From assembly GCF_010015445.1 (NCBI RefSeq), contig NC_053133.1, forward strand, positions 22,401,922 through 22,465,921: a stretch of DNA of 64,000 nt, given 5' to 3'. Under the pieces are notes generated by a model, which was given only the letters and a program-made list of their open reading frames with translations, made no database searches and was not told the origin of the DNA. A program made the translations under genes and the position numbers. Below are positions 47,935 through 58,285 of this stretch, in pieces. The stretch's first letter is position 1, and every line of letters begins with the position of its first letter. The DNA comes from Perca fluviatilis (taxonomy: Eukaryota; Chordata; Actinopteri; Perciformes; Percidae).

Positions 47935-48114
47935 TCTTTTTGGGCATTTCTTTATTTATTTGATAGGAAAGCTGAGATAAAAAAGAAAGAGAAACGGGGA
48001 AGACATGCAGGAAAACCGTCACAGGTCAGATTCAAACCCTAGACCTTCTGCATCCTTGAATAAACCTCTGTATATGTGCGCCCGCTCTACCTACTGAGCT
48101 AACCAGCCACATGA
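47935..48114 (-). mobile_element. tRNA-derived SINE
   Basis: Read on the minus strand: head GGTTAGCTCAGTAGGTAGAG (A box), a degenerate B box near 48030 (GGGTTTGAATCTGACC), then the pyrimidine-rich block and the TTGGG-CATTTC tail. Same family as 37292 and 54207. Confidence 0.8.
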
Positions 48115-48830
48115 AGGTTTTACTTTAAGCATGCCTTTGACAGAAGAAGTCCACAGAGCCGTTAGGAAGAAAATCAGTTAAAAACAAACTACCGGCACAG
48201 TAAGGGAGCAGAGCAGCCAGCTACCTATCTTTGCAACGGCTGTGTTCTCCCTCTGTCAGCAGTCCAGCTGGAGTCGGGGGAGCCTGATGCCCCCATTAGG
48301 TTGTTTTGACAGCCTCATCCACAGTAATTAATACCAGGCACTTTGAAATGAGATTTATGTGAGACATTCTGTTTGCACTTCTCAGTTGGGGGAACCTTTA
48401 GCAGTGAACTGCTGCTGTGAGTTCAGGACACTCAGCTGCCTGGCTGCATCATCTGTGTACAGTTTGTTTTTATGCAGTACAGTAAACACAAAGTCTGAAG
48501 CTATACGCTTTAAGACTGATATTGATTTATAAAGCTTGAGAGAGAACTAAGGAAGCCTTCATCTTGAAAGCTGATGTTACAGAGGGCTTGGTCTTAAGTG
48601 GGTGTTCTTTGTTTAGCCAAAAAATAGTAAATATTAAAGTAAAAGGAATATTAAAGGTAAAAGTATAACATATTGCACATGCACATCTCAGCTGTCTCAA
48701 TGCATGCACATCTACAGTATGTGATTAGTTTTCCTTTATGTACGCCTCATTTGTGATTTGTTTTTGACGTCAATAATGGAAATCAATAAGCTTTTACCTG
48801 GTGACCTAATGAACCCCATGTATTGTTCAT
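48115..48830. other. Intron; candidate conserved block 48230-48440
   Basis: Moderately GC, unique-looking text including TTTGACAGCCTCATCCACAG. No gene seen. Confidence 0.35.
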
Positions 48831-49110
48831 TAAAGGAATACTTAACCCTCAAAATGACCATTTGTATATCAAATGTTCACCGAGTGTGGCCTTGAATTCA
48901 TGAGGAAAATGTTATTGTTGGATGCCTCCACTGTGAACGGAGATTTAAAAAAACGGAATAATTGTAATAGGGGTCCACGTTTAATTCCAGGTAGACTATA
49001 TCGAAACATTTCTAAAATCTCACACAACTTGTGCAGTATAATCCAAGTCTTGTTTATCCATTATTGTATGCTCAGTACTTCCCAAATGCATGTGATGTAT
49101 TTAAACCTAA
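48831..49110. repeat. TTAAAGGAATACTT-type MITE remnant
   Basis: TTAAAGGAATACTTAACCCT, AATGACCATTTGTATATCAA, CCTTGAATTCATGAGGAAAA and CTCCACTGTGAACGGAGAT match in order a common fish MITE. The right end is not clear because another repeat-like GC-rich region (49115-49400, CCACCGGGCGGC onward) follows. Confidence 0.6.
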
Positions 49111-49547
49111 CCCCTATTTTCCACCGGGCGGCCCCCGCGAGCAATCGCTGCCATTTGAGTCAATGCTTGATATTCCACCAGCACCATGAACCAGAAGTGT
49201 GCGTGAATCCGCTCTCCGCTCCGCTAAAGATACGTGCCAGGTCCATTTTCACGCGAGTTGCTCGGACAGCCGGGCAGGAAGTGAAACAGCGAGACTATCC
49301 CCCAATATCGTTTATGTCGCCTTTACAACACCACGGACGACGAGAGATTCATCTTGGAGGTTGAAAAAACATAATAGACATCACAGATTGTTTTTTATAA
49401 AGACAATGCCAGAAAAGAGAAGGCATGGAGTTTAACTGTCGGAGTGCCTGTAGTGGAAGGTAGATACTAGCTCAGTAAACACACGATTGTTCTGTGAATT
49501 ACAAAGTAGAGACAATAAATCTGCGATTCGGGCAGAAAGACGCTCCG
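49111..49547. repeat. GC-rich dispersed repeat, probable
   Basis: TTTTCCACCGGGCGGC, TGATATTCCACCAGCACC and GTCCATTTTCACGCGAGTTG recall a fish dispersed repeat. No open frame with a domain. Boundaries uncertain. Confidence 0.4.
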
Positions 49548-49555
49548 CTTCTGAG

Positions 49556-49970
49556 TAGGGTTGGGCATCGTTTCGATTTTAACAATTCTGATTCCAGTTC
49601 CGATTCTTCCTTTCGATTCTGGTTCTTATAGATTCTCGATTCCGATTCTTTGAGGGGTGGAGTTGAAACGGGTCACGTGCCTCACAAATAAGAGGAATTT
49701 GTGGTTTGCAGTTTTACAGGGCTTTTTGTGTAATGTATGATAATGTAAAATAAAGCCACACTAGAGCGCCACTTACTGCGCTCCAAGGCTGCAACACAAC
49801 AAGCGCCCGGCCACTTTCGGAAACCAAAACTTGTGCATATTAAATTGGGAAGCGATGATTGGATTTTGAAACCAAATCCTCTAAACGATTCCAATAAAGA
49901 AACGATTCTACTGGAATCGTAATTTTTGAAACGATTCCAAGTAGGAATCGGTTCTCGATGGCCAATCCTA
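49556..49970. mobile_element. hAT MITE with intact target duplication
   Basis: Ends TAGGGTTGGGCATCG and CGATGGCCAATCCTA are inverted with two mismatches. A perfect 8-bp duplication CTTCTGAG flanks the element (49548-49555 and 49971-49978). Subterminal GATTC/CGATTCC repeats occur in both arms. No transposase. Confidence 0.9.
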
Positions 49971-49978
49971 CTTCTGAG

Positions 49979-50799
49979 ACGCTCCCGGTGTGGTATGGCG
50001 CATGGCTGAAGGACGGAACCAAACCGGAACACAGCCGGAACACAGCACAGACGTGCCCAGTGGAGAATCGGGGTTACTATTTACAACATTGACCCGTAAA
50101 CGGTATTCCCGCTTGCTCATGCGCACTACTTGTCTGGACTCGCATGGACGATCAGTTCTTGTTTTTAGGGAGCTTTTAGAACAACCAAAGACAGCAAGTA
50201 CACAGTCTGGGTCCATTTGTTTCCCAATTATTAGACAGAGTAAATTAAATATCTTTTCCAAAAAAACAAATCTTTTTTCTTGTTTATATTTGAATATATA
50301 TTTTTTTTTTTTTATTATAAATGAAAGAAAAAAAAAAAGATTAAAGGGACACTTGTAAACAAATATTTTCTGTAGCAGAATATATATATATATATTTTTT
50401 TTCTTTTTTTCCTTTCCTGTAGATCACCTGGTGACCCCTTAGATGTATGTTGTGACCCCCTCAGAGGTCCTGACCTCTATGTTGGGAGCCAGACTAGACA
50501 GTACAGTCGGAAAAGTTTGATAGTGTTTGCTGACTGTCTACATTGGTTTATGTTTTAGTGCCATATAACTGCAGACATTAGGTCATGAGTTAGCTATGGC
50601 AGACAGTGAAAAGTTTTGGGGAGAGCTGGCTTTGAATGAAGGACAGGGAGTTAGGGAGTTTCTAAAGGGCCAAAAAATAATTCACATCAGTCTGAGTAAG
50701 GAACGAGCATTCAGGAAGATCACTTCACCGACTCATGATGGATAATTCCCTTAAAATCATGACATTTCCAGGCTTTTATAATCACCACGCACACAAGTC
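49979..50799. other. Intron sequence
   Basis: Short (TA)n at about 50382-50394, with poly-T and poly-A runs near 50300-50340. No gene recognised. Confidence 0.4.
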
Positions 50800-51403
50800 C
50801 ATCATTCAAACTACATAGCGATCAAATTAATGGGAAGATGTGCACACCTGATGTCCATGTAAATGCGATTACAGCTGGACTGGTGTCACTTTTCCTGCAG
50901 GTTAAAGCTTCTATAACCATCAGTGCGCTGTCCATCATATTTGAAATGATCGCTTGCAGCGGCAGCCTGGACAACGCAAACCGACTCTCAGCTCCCCGGA
51001 GATGAATGTAAGAAGAGGGATTTATCAGTTTCTCTAAAATTAATAGAAGAGAGCAGCGGCTGCGCATGTTCAGACCAGGGGAAAGCGATGATCTGAGTGG
51101 TTCATTAACCACTCAAACTTATCTCCCTCTCTGCTATAATTATCCCCCCCCCCTCTCTGATATACTGTTTTGTATGCAAGGAAGCAGAACTCTACATCTC
51201 CAGCAGTACACCGAGAGCCCACGTTGTTTTCCTTGTTGTTTTTTTTTTTTCATCATCAATCCGTTGGGTTGTAAGCCCACCCACTTATGAACTGGCTCAC
51301 TAGCTACAGTAGGGGTCTGGAACTGAGAGCTGACAGAAGCTGTCCAAAAGTCTACAAATCTGAACCTTTCGGAAGCAGATCGGAGCCGCGGAGGAAAGGA
51401 AAC
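50800..51403 (+). promoter_or_regulatory. Putative promoter/5'UTR of second dpp6 first exon
   Basis: Bases 50820-51110 form a repeat-free block of mixed composition. A CTGCGCATG motif lies at about 51059 (NRF1-like half-site). The probable 5'UTR is 51290-51403, rich in AGCTGACAGAAGCTG and ending GGAAACATGAAGG around the start codon. There is no obvious TATA box close to the ATG. Assignment rests on position upstream of the exon. Confidence 0.45.
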
Positions 51404-51454
51404 ATGAAGGAAAAAAATCTCATTGAGACTGCAAAGATGCAGGGCAACGTAATG
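51404..51454 (+). CDS. dpp6: DPP6-like alternative first coding exon (MKEK type)
   Basis: The 17 codons MKEKNLIETAKMQGNVM run from an ATG in good context (AAACATGA) to a phase-0 donor ATG|GTAAAGTGG at 51455. From memory, one DPP6 isoform has an N-terminus of the form MKEK...TAKMQGNVM joined to the common ELVGSN sequence. The phase is identical to exon 1a at 24786, so either exon can splice to the same downstream exon. The peptide would form the short cytoplasmic tail of a type II membrane protein that modifies Kv4 channel gating. It lacks the MNQTA motif linked to fast inactivation, so the two products should gate differently. The open frame extends 39 codons upstream from 51287, but those codons are unlike any DPP6 sequence I know. 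An upstream start is therefore unlikely. Confidence 0.7.
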
Positions 51455-52704
51455 GTAAAGTGGCTTCTCGTTTTCTTTTTGCATGACGCCGATCAAATGA
51501 TCTGGTTCCTTATTCATCTTTAGGAAGTATCCCGTTTCCATTAAACGCACGCGCTTTGGCGCACTACGGATGCGTTTGGAAATTAGCGTATTTGACGTTC
51601 ACTGATTCGGCTCTTTGCTTCTGTTTGTTTTATCCCACTGAGGGGATTGCTGATAGTTCACGCCCTTTTTTTTGTTTTCACGTGTCCCTTCCCTGCCTGC
51701 AAGTAGAACCGAGCTGGCGGAGTCGGAGAGGATATGAATCACAGTTAAAGGAGTTGGGAAGTTTTTGGTCCCGTTTTTTTTTTTTTTTTTTACTGGGCCG
51801 ATCATAATGACTGACTGACTGAGTTTTGGCTTCGTCTCGTTTGCCTCGTGGAGCCTTTGAGGGCAGGGGTAACCCTTTGCCCAAGCGGGTTCCCATTAAT
51901 ATTTTACTGCATCTAAAGCTGGGAGGTGCAGGATATATTACCCTGGCTGTCCTTCTGCTGGGAGCTGCAGGCATCTATATGGATGTAGCCTATGAGTGGG
52001 GTGAATACCAAATTTCCCTTGGGACTCTTTCAGATATTAAGGGCCAGGATCATGACTTATAAAGGCTTTAAATGATTGATTCTTTAAATGTTTGATGTTT
52101 TATAGTTTATTGTGCATTCATATTTCATGCCTTAACACCCTCACTGATTTTTCTAATCGGACCAACTTTGTTCCTGGGCAGTTTAGTTCGATTTGCTCCA
52201 TGATTGCTTTATATATATATATATATATAGCTGAATAATCCGTGCCCTGCAAACACTCAAGGCCATTTTGGAAGATGTGGGCCACAGCTGTGTGGAGTCA
52301 GGCTTTTTCTAAATGGTTCCTTGGCTGAAGATGGTCTTTTCCTCCCTGTGGCCTTATTTTGTGCGGAGTGTGTTTATCCCTGCATAATGAAAAGTAAACA
52401 CGGGTGTTAATCATGAGGATTTTGGTCAATTTTCCAAATTAGTAAGTCACTTGTGCTAAGTGAGATATAAAGAGAATATTTTGCAGTAGTCCTATTTACA
52501 TTTTGCAAAGTTATGAATCTGCGGAGAATCCTGAGCCTGAAGCAGTCCGTGTATCTGAAGATGTGATATGCATCACAAAGAAAGGACATTCAGGTTCAGG
52601 CTCTTGGAAGTCAGTGAACATCAGTTTATCGTTAGGCAAGAGTGAGATAACAGGATGACAAAAGCTAGTACAGCCAACACATCTCATTCTTCCTCCAAGA
52701 AATA
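51455..52704. other. Intron sequence after the second first exon
   Basis: Poly-T at 51774-51791 and a short (TA)n at 52210-52228. No further exon or known repeat recognised. Confidence 0.4.
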
Positions 52705-53190
52705 AAGTTGGACATTTTGGAAAATATGCATATTTGCTTTCTTGCCACTGGTAGATGAGAATATCAATACCACTTTCATATATGTCTTTTAATTGTGAAG
52801 CTACAAGCAGGAGATTGTTAGCTTAGCTTAGCACAAAGACTGGAACTAGTCTCTAGTCTTTTGTTTTGTGTCTTTTTTTTTCGATTTCTTTTCCTTTTCT
52901 CTCCATTTAATTGTTCCTTTCCTTTGTACCTTTTTTTATAGACTATGTTTTTCATGTATTTATTTTCTACATGCTACCTTTTATTGAATTAATTTAGGGA
53001 ACCCAACATGTCAAGCCCCTTAGGGTTTTCTGGGTTTCTGGGTCTTTTTTGCTTATTTTGTCGTATATGTAACGCTGTTTTTTGTGCTAAATAAATTAAA
53101 TCAAATCAAATCAAACGGCTAGCTTACCTCGCCCAAAAATAACCAAATCCAACTACCAACACGTCTAAAGCTCATTCCATACAAAAACAA
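52705..53190. repeat. Dispersed repeat (TTAGCTTAGCAC family), copy 2, interrupted
   Basis: The left part 52715-52855 and right part about 53112-53190 match successive parts of the family seen at 37050: TTGCTTTCTTGCCACTGGTA, TTGTTAGCTTAGCTTAGCAC, then ACGGCTAGCTTACCTCGCCC. The text between them is foreign. Confidence 0.6.
52856..53112 (+). mobile_element. Probable LINE 3'UTR insertion
   Basis: T-rich sequence ending in GCTAAATAAATTAAATC plus AATC-type tandem repeats, as in several fish LINE 3' ends. It splits the repeat above. No coding part remains, so the clade is unknown. Confidence 0.5.
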
Positions 53191-53232
53191 AGTGTTAGTT
53201 TGGACACAGCCGCACTCTTTAACTTTAACATT

Positions 53233-53233
<1 letters not shown>

Positions 53234-53282
<49 letters not shown>
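53234..53282. repeat. (TA)n microsatellite
   Basis: Uninterrupted TA run. Confidence 0.95.
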
Positions 53283-53287
<5 letters not shown>

Positions 53288-53289
53288 AT

Positions 53290-53420
53290 CCAAATCCTTT
53301 AATTCAGTTTAATGAATAAGAACTTGCTACCACTTTTATTGCATCCTTGGCTTTCTTTGTAATTGAAATATCCTAAAGAGTTCACAAAGGTTGACCACTA
53401 ATCATCACCATCAATGTGAG
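53290..53420 (+). repeat. Short dispersed repeat shared with 62025-62125
   Basis: CCACTTTTATTGCATCCTTG, TTTGTAATTGAA and TTCACAAAGGTTGACCACTA align with CCACTGTTATTGCATCCTTA, TATGTAACTGAA and TCCACAAAGGGAGACCACTA at 62042-62114. No other property known. Confidence 0.65.
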
Positions 53421-53584
53421 GGGGGCATTTTTAAGCCTTTATTTATAGGGGACAGCTGAAGACTTAACTTGCCTTTTGTTATACTTGGCTTGTAGGTTTT
53501 GGTAATTTTTTGTGTGTGTGAAACAGTATCCCTCTTAACCCTGCTCTTCATGTAATTATTAGAGTTTGATGATACTTAGTTTGC

Positions 53585-54169
53585 TAGCCTGGCTCCGCCC
53601 TCCTACGTACCTCCGCTCAGTTTTTATTTTCCTTCAGTACCCCGTCTGGGTTTGCGGTATATTCTTGGGTTTTCTCCGGCCAAATCTTTACCGGTCCAAT
53701 CGGCGAACAGAGGGAGTGGCTGAGAACGATGACGTTGAGGTTGTGCGCTAATTTGAGTTGTAGTTCCGTAATGGCGGTGGAGAAAGATGCGAGCGAAGCC
53801 ATTCGGTCCGTTGCGGCAACGCTGCCGAATATCCAGAAGTTAAAGCCCGAACAAGAACAATTTTTGCTGAGTTGTGTTGGTGGCCATGATGTTGTGGCCC
53901 TCCTCGCCACGGGGTTCGGGAAAAGTTTGATTTTCCAGCTCGCTCCGTTAGTGGTGAAGGAGTTGGCTAAGGTAACGCCAGCGATGCTAACCCGACATCA
54001 CGACCAAACGTTAGCGGTTGGTTATGTCAGATCCAGAGTGGCTCTGGGCAGATCCAATAGTTTTAAACATCAACAGAGTACCCACCTTCAAGGAAGTTAA
54101 CACTTGTCAATGGAGAGTGGCCAGACTCTCTGTACAAATGAAATGTACGAGTCTGGTAGGACCAGGCTA
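53585..54169 (+). mobile_element. Helicase-bearing TAGCCTGG element, copy B
   Basis: The ends are TAGCCTGG and CCAGGCTA, the same as copy A at 22215. Near the right end both copies carry TGTCAATGG(T/A)GAGT(T/G)GCCAG. It encodes a RecQ-like helicase beginning (next entry). No target duplication is visible. The interior differs strongly in sequence from copy A, so the two are old relatives and not recent duplicates. Confidence 0.7.
53729..54100 (+). pseudogene. RecQ-like helicase N-terminal fragment (copy B)
   Basis: The frame from 53729 (a plausible true start is the internal ATG at 53771, MAVEKDAS...) encodes a Q-motif-like LKPEQEQFLLSCVGGHDVVA. A Walker A motif ATGFGKSLIFQLAPLVVKEL follows (about 53914-53970). 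These are motifs 0 and I of the RecQ/DEAD family, which unwind DNA using ATP. At 53971 the helicase similarity ends exactly at a splice-donor-like AAG|GTAACG, and the remaining codons look like intron read-through. Motifs Ia-VI are absent. Unlike copy A, this Walker A is intact. It could be the first exon of a larger autonomous element's gene, kept in a deletion derivative. A host gene exon is less likely, given the transposon ends. Confidence 0.65.
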
Positions 54170-54206
54170 CTATGAGAGCTGTCCAGTGGAGCTTGACGTT
54201 CCGCTT

Positions 54207-54413
54207 CTTTTTTTTTTTTTTTTTTAAGATAATTTTTTGGCCATTTCCGCCTTTTAATCACCAGAAAACATCAGACATGAGACGTGTGAGAGAGGGGGTA
54301 GACCTGCAGGAAACCGCCGCAGGGCGCATTCAAACCCTGGGCCTTTGCTGTGTCAAGGAATAAACCTCTTCATATGGACGCGCACTCTACCAACTGAGCT
54401 ACCCGGGCGCCCC
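54207..54413 (-). mobile_element. tRNA-derived SINE with target duplication
   Basis: Minus-strand head GCGCCCGGGTAGCTCAGTTG contains the A box (TAGCTCAGTTGG) and GGGTTTGAATGC (54327-54338) is the B box. A CCCCCTCTCTCACACG block, an AAAAGGCGGAAATGGCC tail and a poly-A follow (poly-T on the plus strand, 54208-54225). The flanks TTGACGTTCCGCTT (54193-54206) and CTGACGTTCCTCTT (54413-54426) are a target duplication with two mismatches. This is the best-preserved SINE copy in the window. Confidence 0.9.
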
Positions 54414-54426
54414 TGACGTTCCTCTT

Positions 54427-55636
54427 TGACCACAGCCACATAAAGCACAACTACTCAAATACACATGACATGAATCCACCGACGTGTTTTGTGAATGTAT
54501 CATTCAATTATAGGCACTAATACAGTAATACATTGCTTTTGTACGGATTAGACATTAAGCTCTCAAGATAGCATACATATCCCAGAATGTGAAACTATTG
54601 CTTTGAATGTTCTGTGCAAAGCTAACAAACGCCAAATCATTCAAAATCTTTTTTTTAGTCTGCTTCCCTGCAGTTGGAGCAACAGTTTTGCAGTAGAGCA
54701 GTGGAAATGCACCTGCTGTAAAAGACTTCCATACGGGCTTCATCTGTCCGAGGAGTCTGCTGCAACTCCTGAAATCTTTTAATCAATTTTGGCCTCTTCA
54801 CTGAGATCTACACATGTTTAATCCAGAACTAAATCAGGCATGATTGTACTTTAGCCCTCGAAGTTTTTGTGTCGCCCCTAGACAGAAAGAAGCACACATT
54901 CCTACCTTTTATTTTATACAATTGATTATTGATGTATTGTTCCTAATGGCTTTTATTGATGTATTCAAATGCCTGCATCCCTAAAATCACTCTTTGATTT
55001 ATTGACTCAGTCAGCTACAATTATTCATTCTCTAGGGTGGAATTTAGCAGGTGGCAACATGGAAAGTACATGACAGCAAAGCAGCATGACGGGTTTATTG
55101 CACCAAGCTGATTGCTTCCTGCACAATAAACCCATACTCATGGGACGGTGACTAACTCTAGTGTCTCAGCAGGAAGTCCTCTCAATAACGGAACCAAATC
55201 TGCACAGCGTTATTTCTGACAACCTAACCTTAAGGTTGGACATTGTTGTTGCCCGTTGGGGATTCAGTGAAACCGGTAGGAACTTGAAAACGGATGCCAA
55301 AACCCCCCCTGCACAGGAAATGGCTACCAGTCTGCATTCAGATGCTTAAGGGGCAATGGCAGTAAAGATGTAACCACAGGATACATAGGCCATTATCTTA
55401 CCTGTTCACTTGCAGTACAGCGTGGAGAGCTCTGTATGCTTGATGTCTGCAGATGTATGTTATAAGCTTCTGGCACAAGTGTGAGACCATCCTGAAACGG
55501 CTTGAACGCCCGATCTCAGCTCTTTCACTGCGTTTGTGTCTAATTGTTCTCTCACACGGCAAACATCCCTCTTCAAGGGCACAGGCGGCGGTGTTGTCGA
55601 ACAACTAATGAGTTGGTTCTCTTTGCTGGAAAAAAA

Positions 55637-55639
<3 letters not shown>
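54427..55639. other. Intron sequence
   Basis: No gene or recognisable repeat. Confidence 0.4.

Positions 55640-55716
<77 letters not shown>
55640..55716. repeat. Long (TA)n microsatellite
   Basis: About 77 bases of uninterrupted alternating AT/TA. Confidence 0.96.
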
Positions 55717-55720
<4 letters not shown>

Positions 55721-55824
55721 TTTATCTCTGCAAAATAGGAGACACTTTTAAAAGACCAAAACCAGTTGTCATGGTTCTCAGTTTGAGTGAACACTGGTGC
55801 TCCTCCAGTGAGGGCTTCCGTTGT

Positions 55825-56720
55825 CTCATAGGGCCGTATTTTAACGATCTAAGTCCGTTGTCTCATAGGGCCGTAGGGCCGTATTTTAACGATCTAAGCG
55901 CATGGCGTGAAGCGCTCAATGGTGTTTTTTGCCCCCAACTGATCCTTCCAGGCAGCGCTGCGACCGCTGGCTACAAGGCACCTAACCCTAACCTTAACCC
56001 TAACCATAATCAGTGCCTCCCAACGGTTTGGGGCAAAAAACCTCCCACTGTTGGGGGCAAAAAACACAGATAAACGCGTGAAGCGCATGGTGCAGGTGCG
56101 TTTAGGGCGTGTACGAATCCACTTTTGCTAGTTTAACGGCGAAAAAAGGGTCTGTGCGCCATGCGCATGGTTCAAAAAGGGTGTACTTAACCCTTGTGTG
56201 GTCCTTCGGGTCCCAGTGACCCGAAGGACCACACAAGGATTATGTACCTCCCTTTACTTTGTTGAGAATTGCTCTCTAAACCCTGTTTCTTGTTAAGTAA
56301 GTAAAGTTTATTTCTAGAACACATTTAAAACACAGTTTAAGCTGACCAAAATGCTGTACAAACAAGAACTAAGGTGCTGTATTAACCCTTGTTTAGAGAG
56401 CAATTCTCAACAAAGTAAACGGAAGTACATAATCCTTGTGTTGTCCTTCGGGTCACTGGGACCCGAAGGACAACACAAGGGTTAATATCTTAATTAATCA
56501 CAGGTGTGTTTTGGGCGTAACATGCAGTAAACCAGAGTTTCATCTCCCATTCCCTTTAAAAGCCAGGCGCGTTTGTACCTTGGCGCATTGCTATTATGAT
56601 GGCGGATTTGCTAAGCAGGAAGGAGAGATTTTTCAGGAGAAGAAACTAATCTGCTCGTGGGTGAAGTGAAAGCGTGCGAGCAGATCATATCGTAATACTA
56701 TGGGCGCAGGTTAGGGCCCA
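55825..56720. repeat. Dispersed repeat (GCCGTATTTTAACGATC), hosting a MITE
   Basis: GGGCCGTATTTTAACGATCT occurs twice (55830 and 55877), with the preceding GTTGTCTCATAGGGCCGTA duplicated in tandem. The text AAGCGCATGGCGTGAAGCG, GTGCGCCATGCGCATGGTTC, CAGGCGCGTTTGTACCTTGG and TATGGGCGCAGGTTAGGGCC follows a common fish repeat. It is split at TTAA by the MITE at 56187-56485. A telomere-like (CCCTAA)n stretch lies at 55981-56006. Confidence 0.65.
56187..56485. mobile_element. Palindromic TTAA MITE, copy 2
   Basis: Nearly identical to 34450-34749 over its whole 299 bp, with the same TTAACCCTTGTGTGGTCC ends and nested palindromes. It is inserted at TTAA inside the repeat that spans 55825-56720, so it is younger than that repeat. 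Confidence 0.92.
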
Positions 56721-56844
56721 TAAACTTTAAAGTGGGTGTGTGACTGCATGATACAAAGATTCAATTTAAGCCGCTTCGACTTTAGAAGTATTGTAAGGTC
56801 ACGATTGGGATTTTTGGTTTTAAGTTATTTGTATTGCTATGCAT

Positions 56845-58285
56845 TGAATTGAAATGTCTTTAATGTCCCCAAGGGGCAATTTGGTTCACAACAGGTAGCC
56901 AACACATACACATACACATTCGCACAAAACACATAAAAACATGAAATATAGATGAGAACATAAATACACATGTACACTATACTTAAATGAAAAAATATGT
57001 GCTGTGACATGGGCAGGGATGGCAGATGACCTATAGTTTGTTGAGAAACCCAACAGCTGATGGTACAAATGATCTCCGGTATCTGTTAGACCTGGTGCAG
57101 CACCTCCTTCCTGATGGTAGGAGGCAAAACTCAAGAGTGTAGTGGGTGAGTGATGTTAGCCAAAATGGCCATTGCCCTCTGTTTGGCTCTGGCCTTATAC
57201 ACATACCCAATGCTGTTGAGGTCAGTGCCAATTATTTTCCGACATATGTTACAGTTTTACCCAGTCTGTTTTTTGTCTGTTGATGTAAGGTTAAAATTGA
57301 CTCAACAAAGGATGAATAAAAAGTTTTCAGAAGTGATCGGTTAACATTAAACCCCTTCAACTTTCTTAAAAAAAAACCCCGTCTCTGATTGGCTTTTTTA
57401 CATATATAGTCTGTATTGGTGACAAAGTTCAATTTGTCATCTAAAATGGTGCCCAAGTACTTGTATTGGCTTATCACATCTAACGCTGTGCCATTAATCA
57501 AAGTTGAAGCAGTGGTGGAAGGATTGCGATGAAAGTCAATACACATCTCTTTGGTTTTAGAGACGTTGAGTTGTAAATATGAGTCCTTGCACCATGAGAT
57601 CAAATTGTCCAAAACTTGGCCATGGCCCACCTCGTGATCCTGTACAAGACTAATTATCACAGAATCATCAGCATACTTGATAATATGCCTTGATTCAAAC
57701 ATACTCTGACAGTCATTGGTTTAGAGCACAAATAAAAGTGGTGACAGAACACACCCCTGACGTGACCCTGTTGAACACATGAGGGCCTTAGATAAAGTGT
57801 TATTTACACAGGTTCTCTGTGACCTCATAGTTAGGAAATCAACCAGCCAGCATAAGGTACCAAAGTCAACATCAGGAAATTGCAATAGTCTGTGAGCAAG
57901 AATATGGGGCTTGCATACAGTTGAACGCTGATGAGAAATCAACAAAACGCAAGCGTGCATGTGACTTCTTGCCCTCTAAATGTCCAGTAACAAAGTCCAG
58001 CAGTGTTGCTGTGGCATCCTCAACCCCCTTACTTGGTAGATATGCAAATTGGAGTGGATCAATCATGCCCTGAGTCATGAAAAGTACACTCCTCTTTACA
58101 ATGCGCTCAAAACCTTTCATCACCAGAGAGGTCAGAGCCACGGGGCGATAGTCATTCAGCACCTTTGGAAATGGAACTTTTGCCACTGGAACCACTACTG
58201 TTTTTTTCCATATCCCTGGGACTTTCCTTTGTGATAGCGAGAGTTGGAAAATAAATGTGAAAATACTGCTCACGAACAGAGCTCA
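56845..58285 (-). mobile_element. L2/CR1/Rex1-type LINE 3' half, broken
   Basis: Minus-strand pieces in order: VPVAKVPFPKVLNDYRPVAL with DPLQFAYLPSKGVEDATATL (58200-58010), LRFVDFSSAFN (about 57950-57920), QGCVLSPLLFVL (about 57760-57725), KYADDSVIISL (catalytic YADD, about 57690-57655), YKYLGTILDDKLNF, then VYKARAKQRAMAILANITHP (about 57220-57160). It ends with LLPSGRRCCTRSNRYRRSFV (about 57120-57055) and a 3' UTR finishing TGCCCCTTGGGGACATTAAA (56880 to 56862). Frames change at least three times and a deletion removes part of the C-terminal domain. It is 5'-truncated at about 58285. It may be related to the LINE at 39150, which preserves the part missing here. Confidence 0.85.

Noticed and set aside
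48873..49364. 163-codon plus-strand frame
   Set aside because: It crosses two different dispersed repeats and has no domain.
51287..51403. Upstream in-frame start for the second dpp6 exon
   Set aside because: The extra 39 residues look like translated 5'UTR. The ATG at 51404 gives the expected isoform start.
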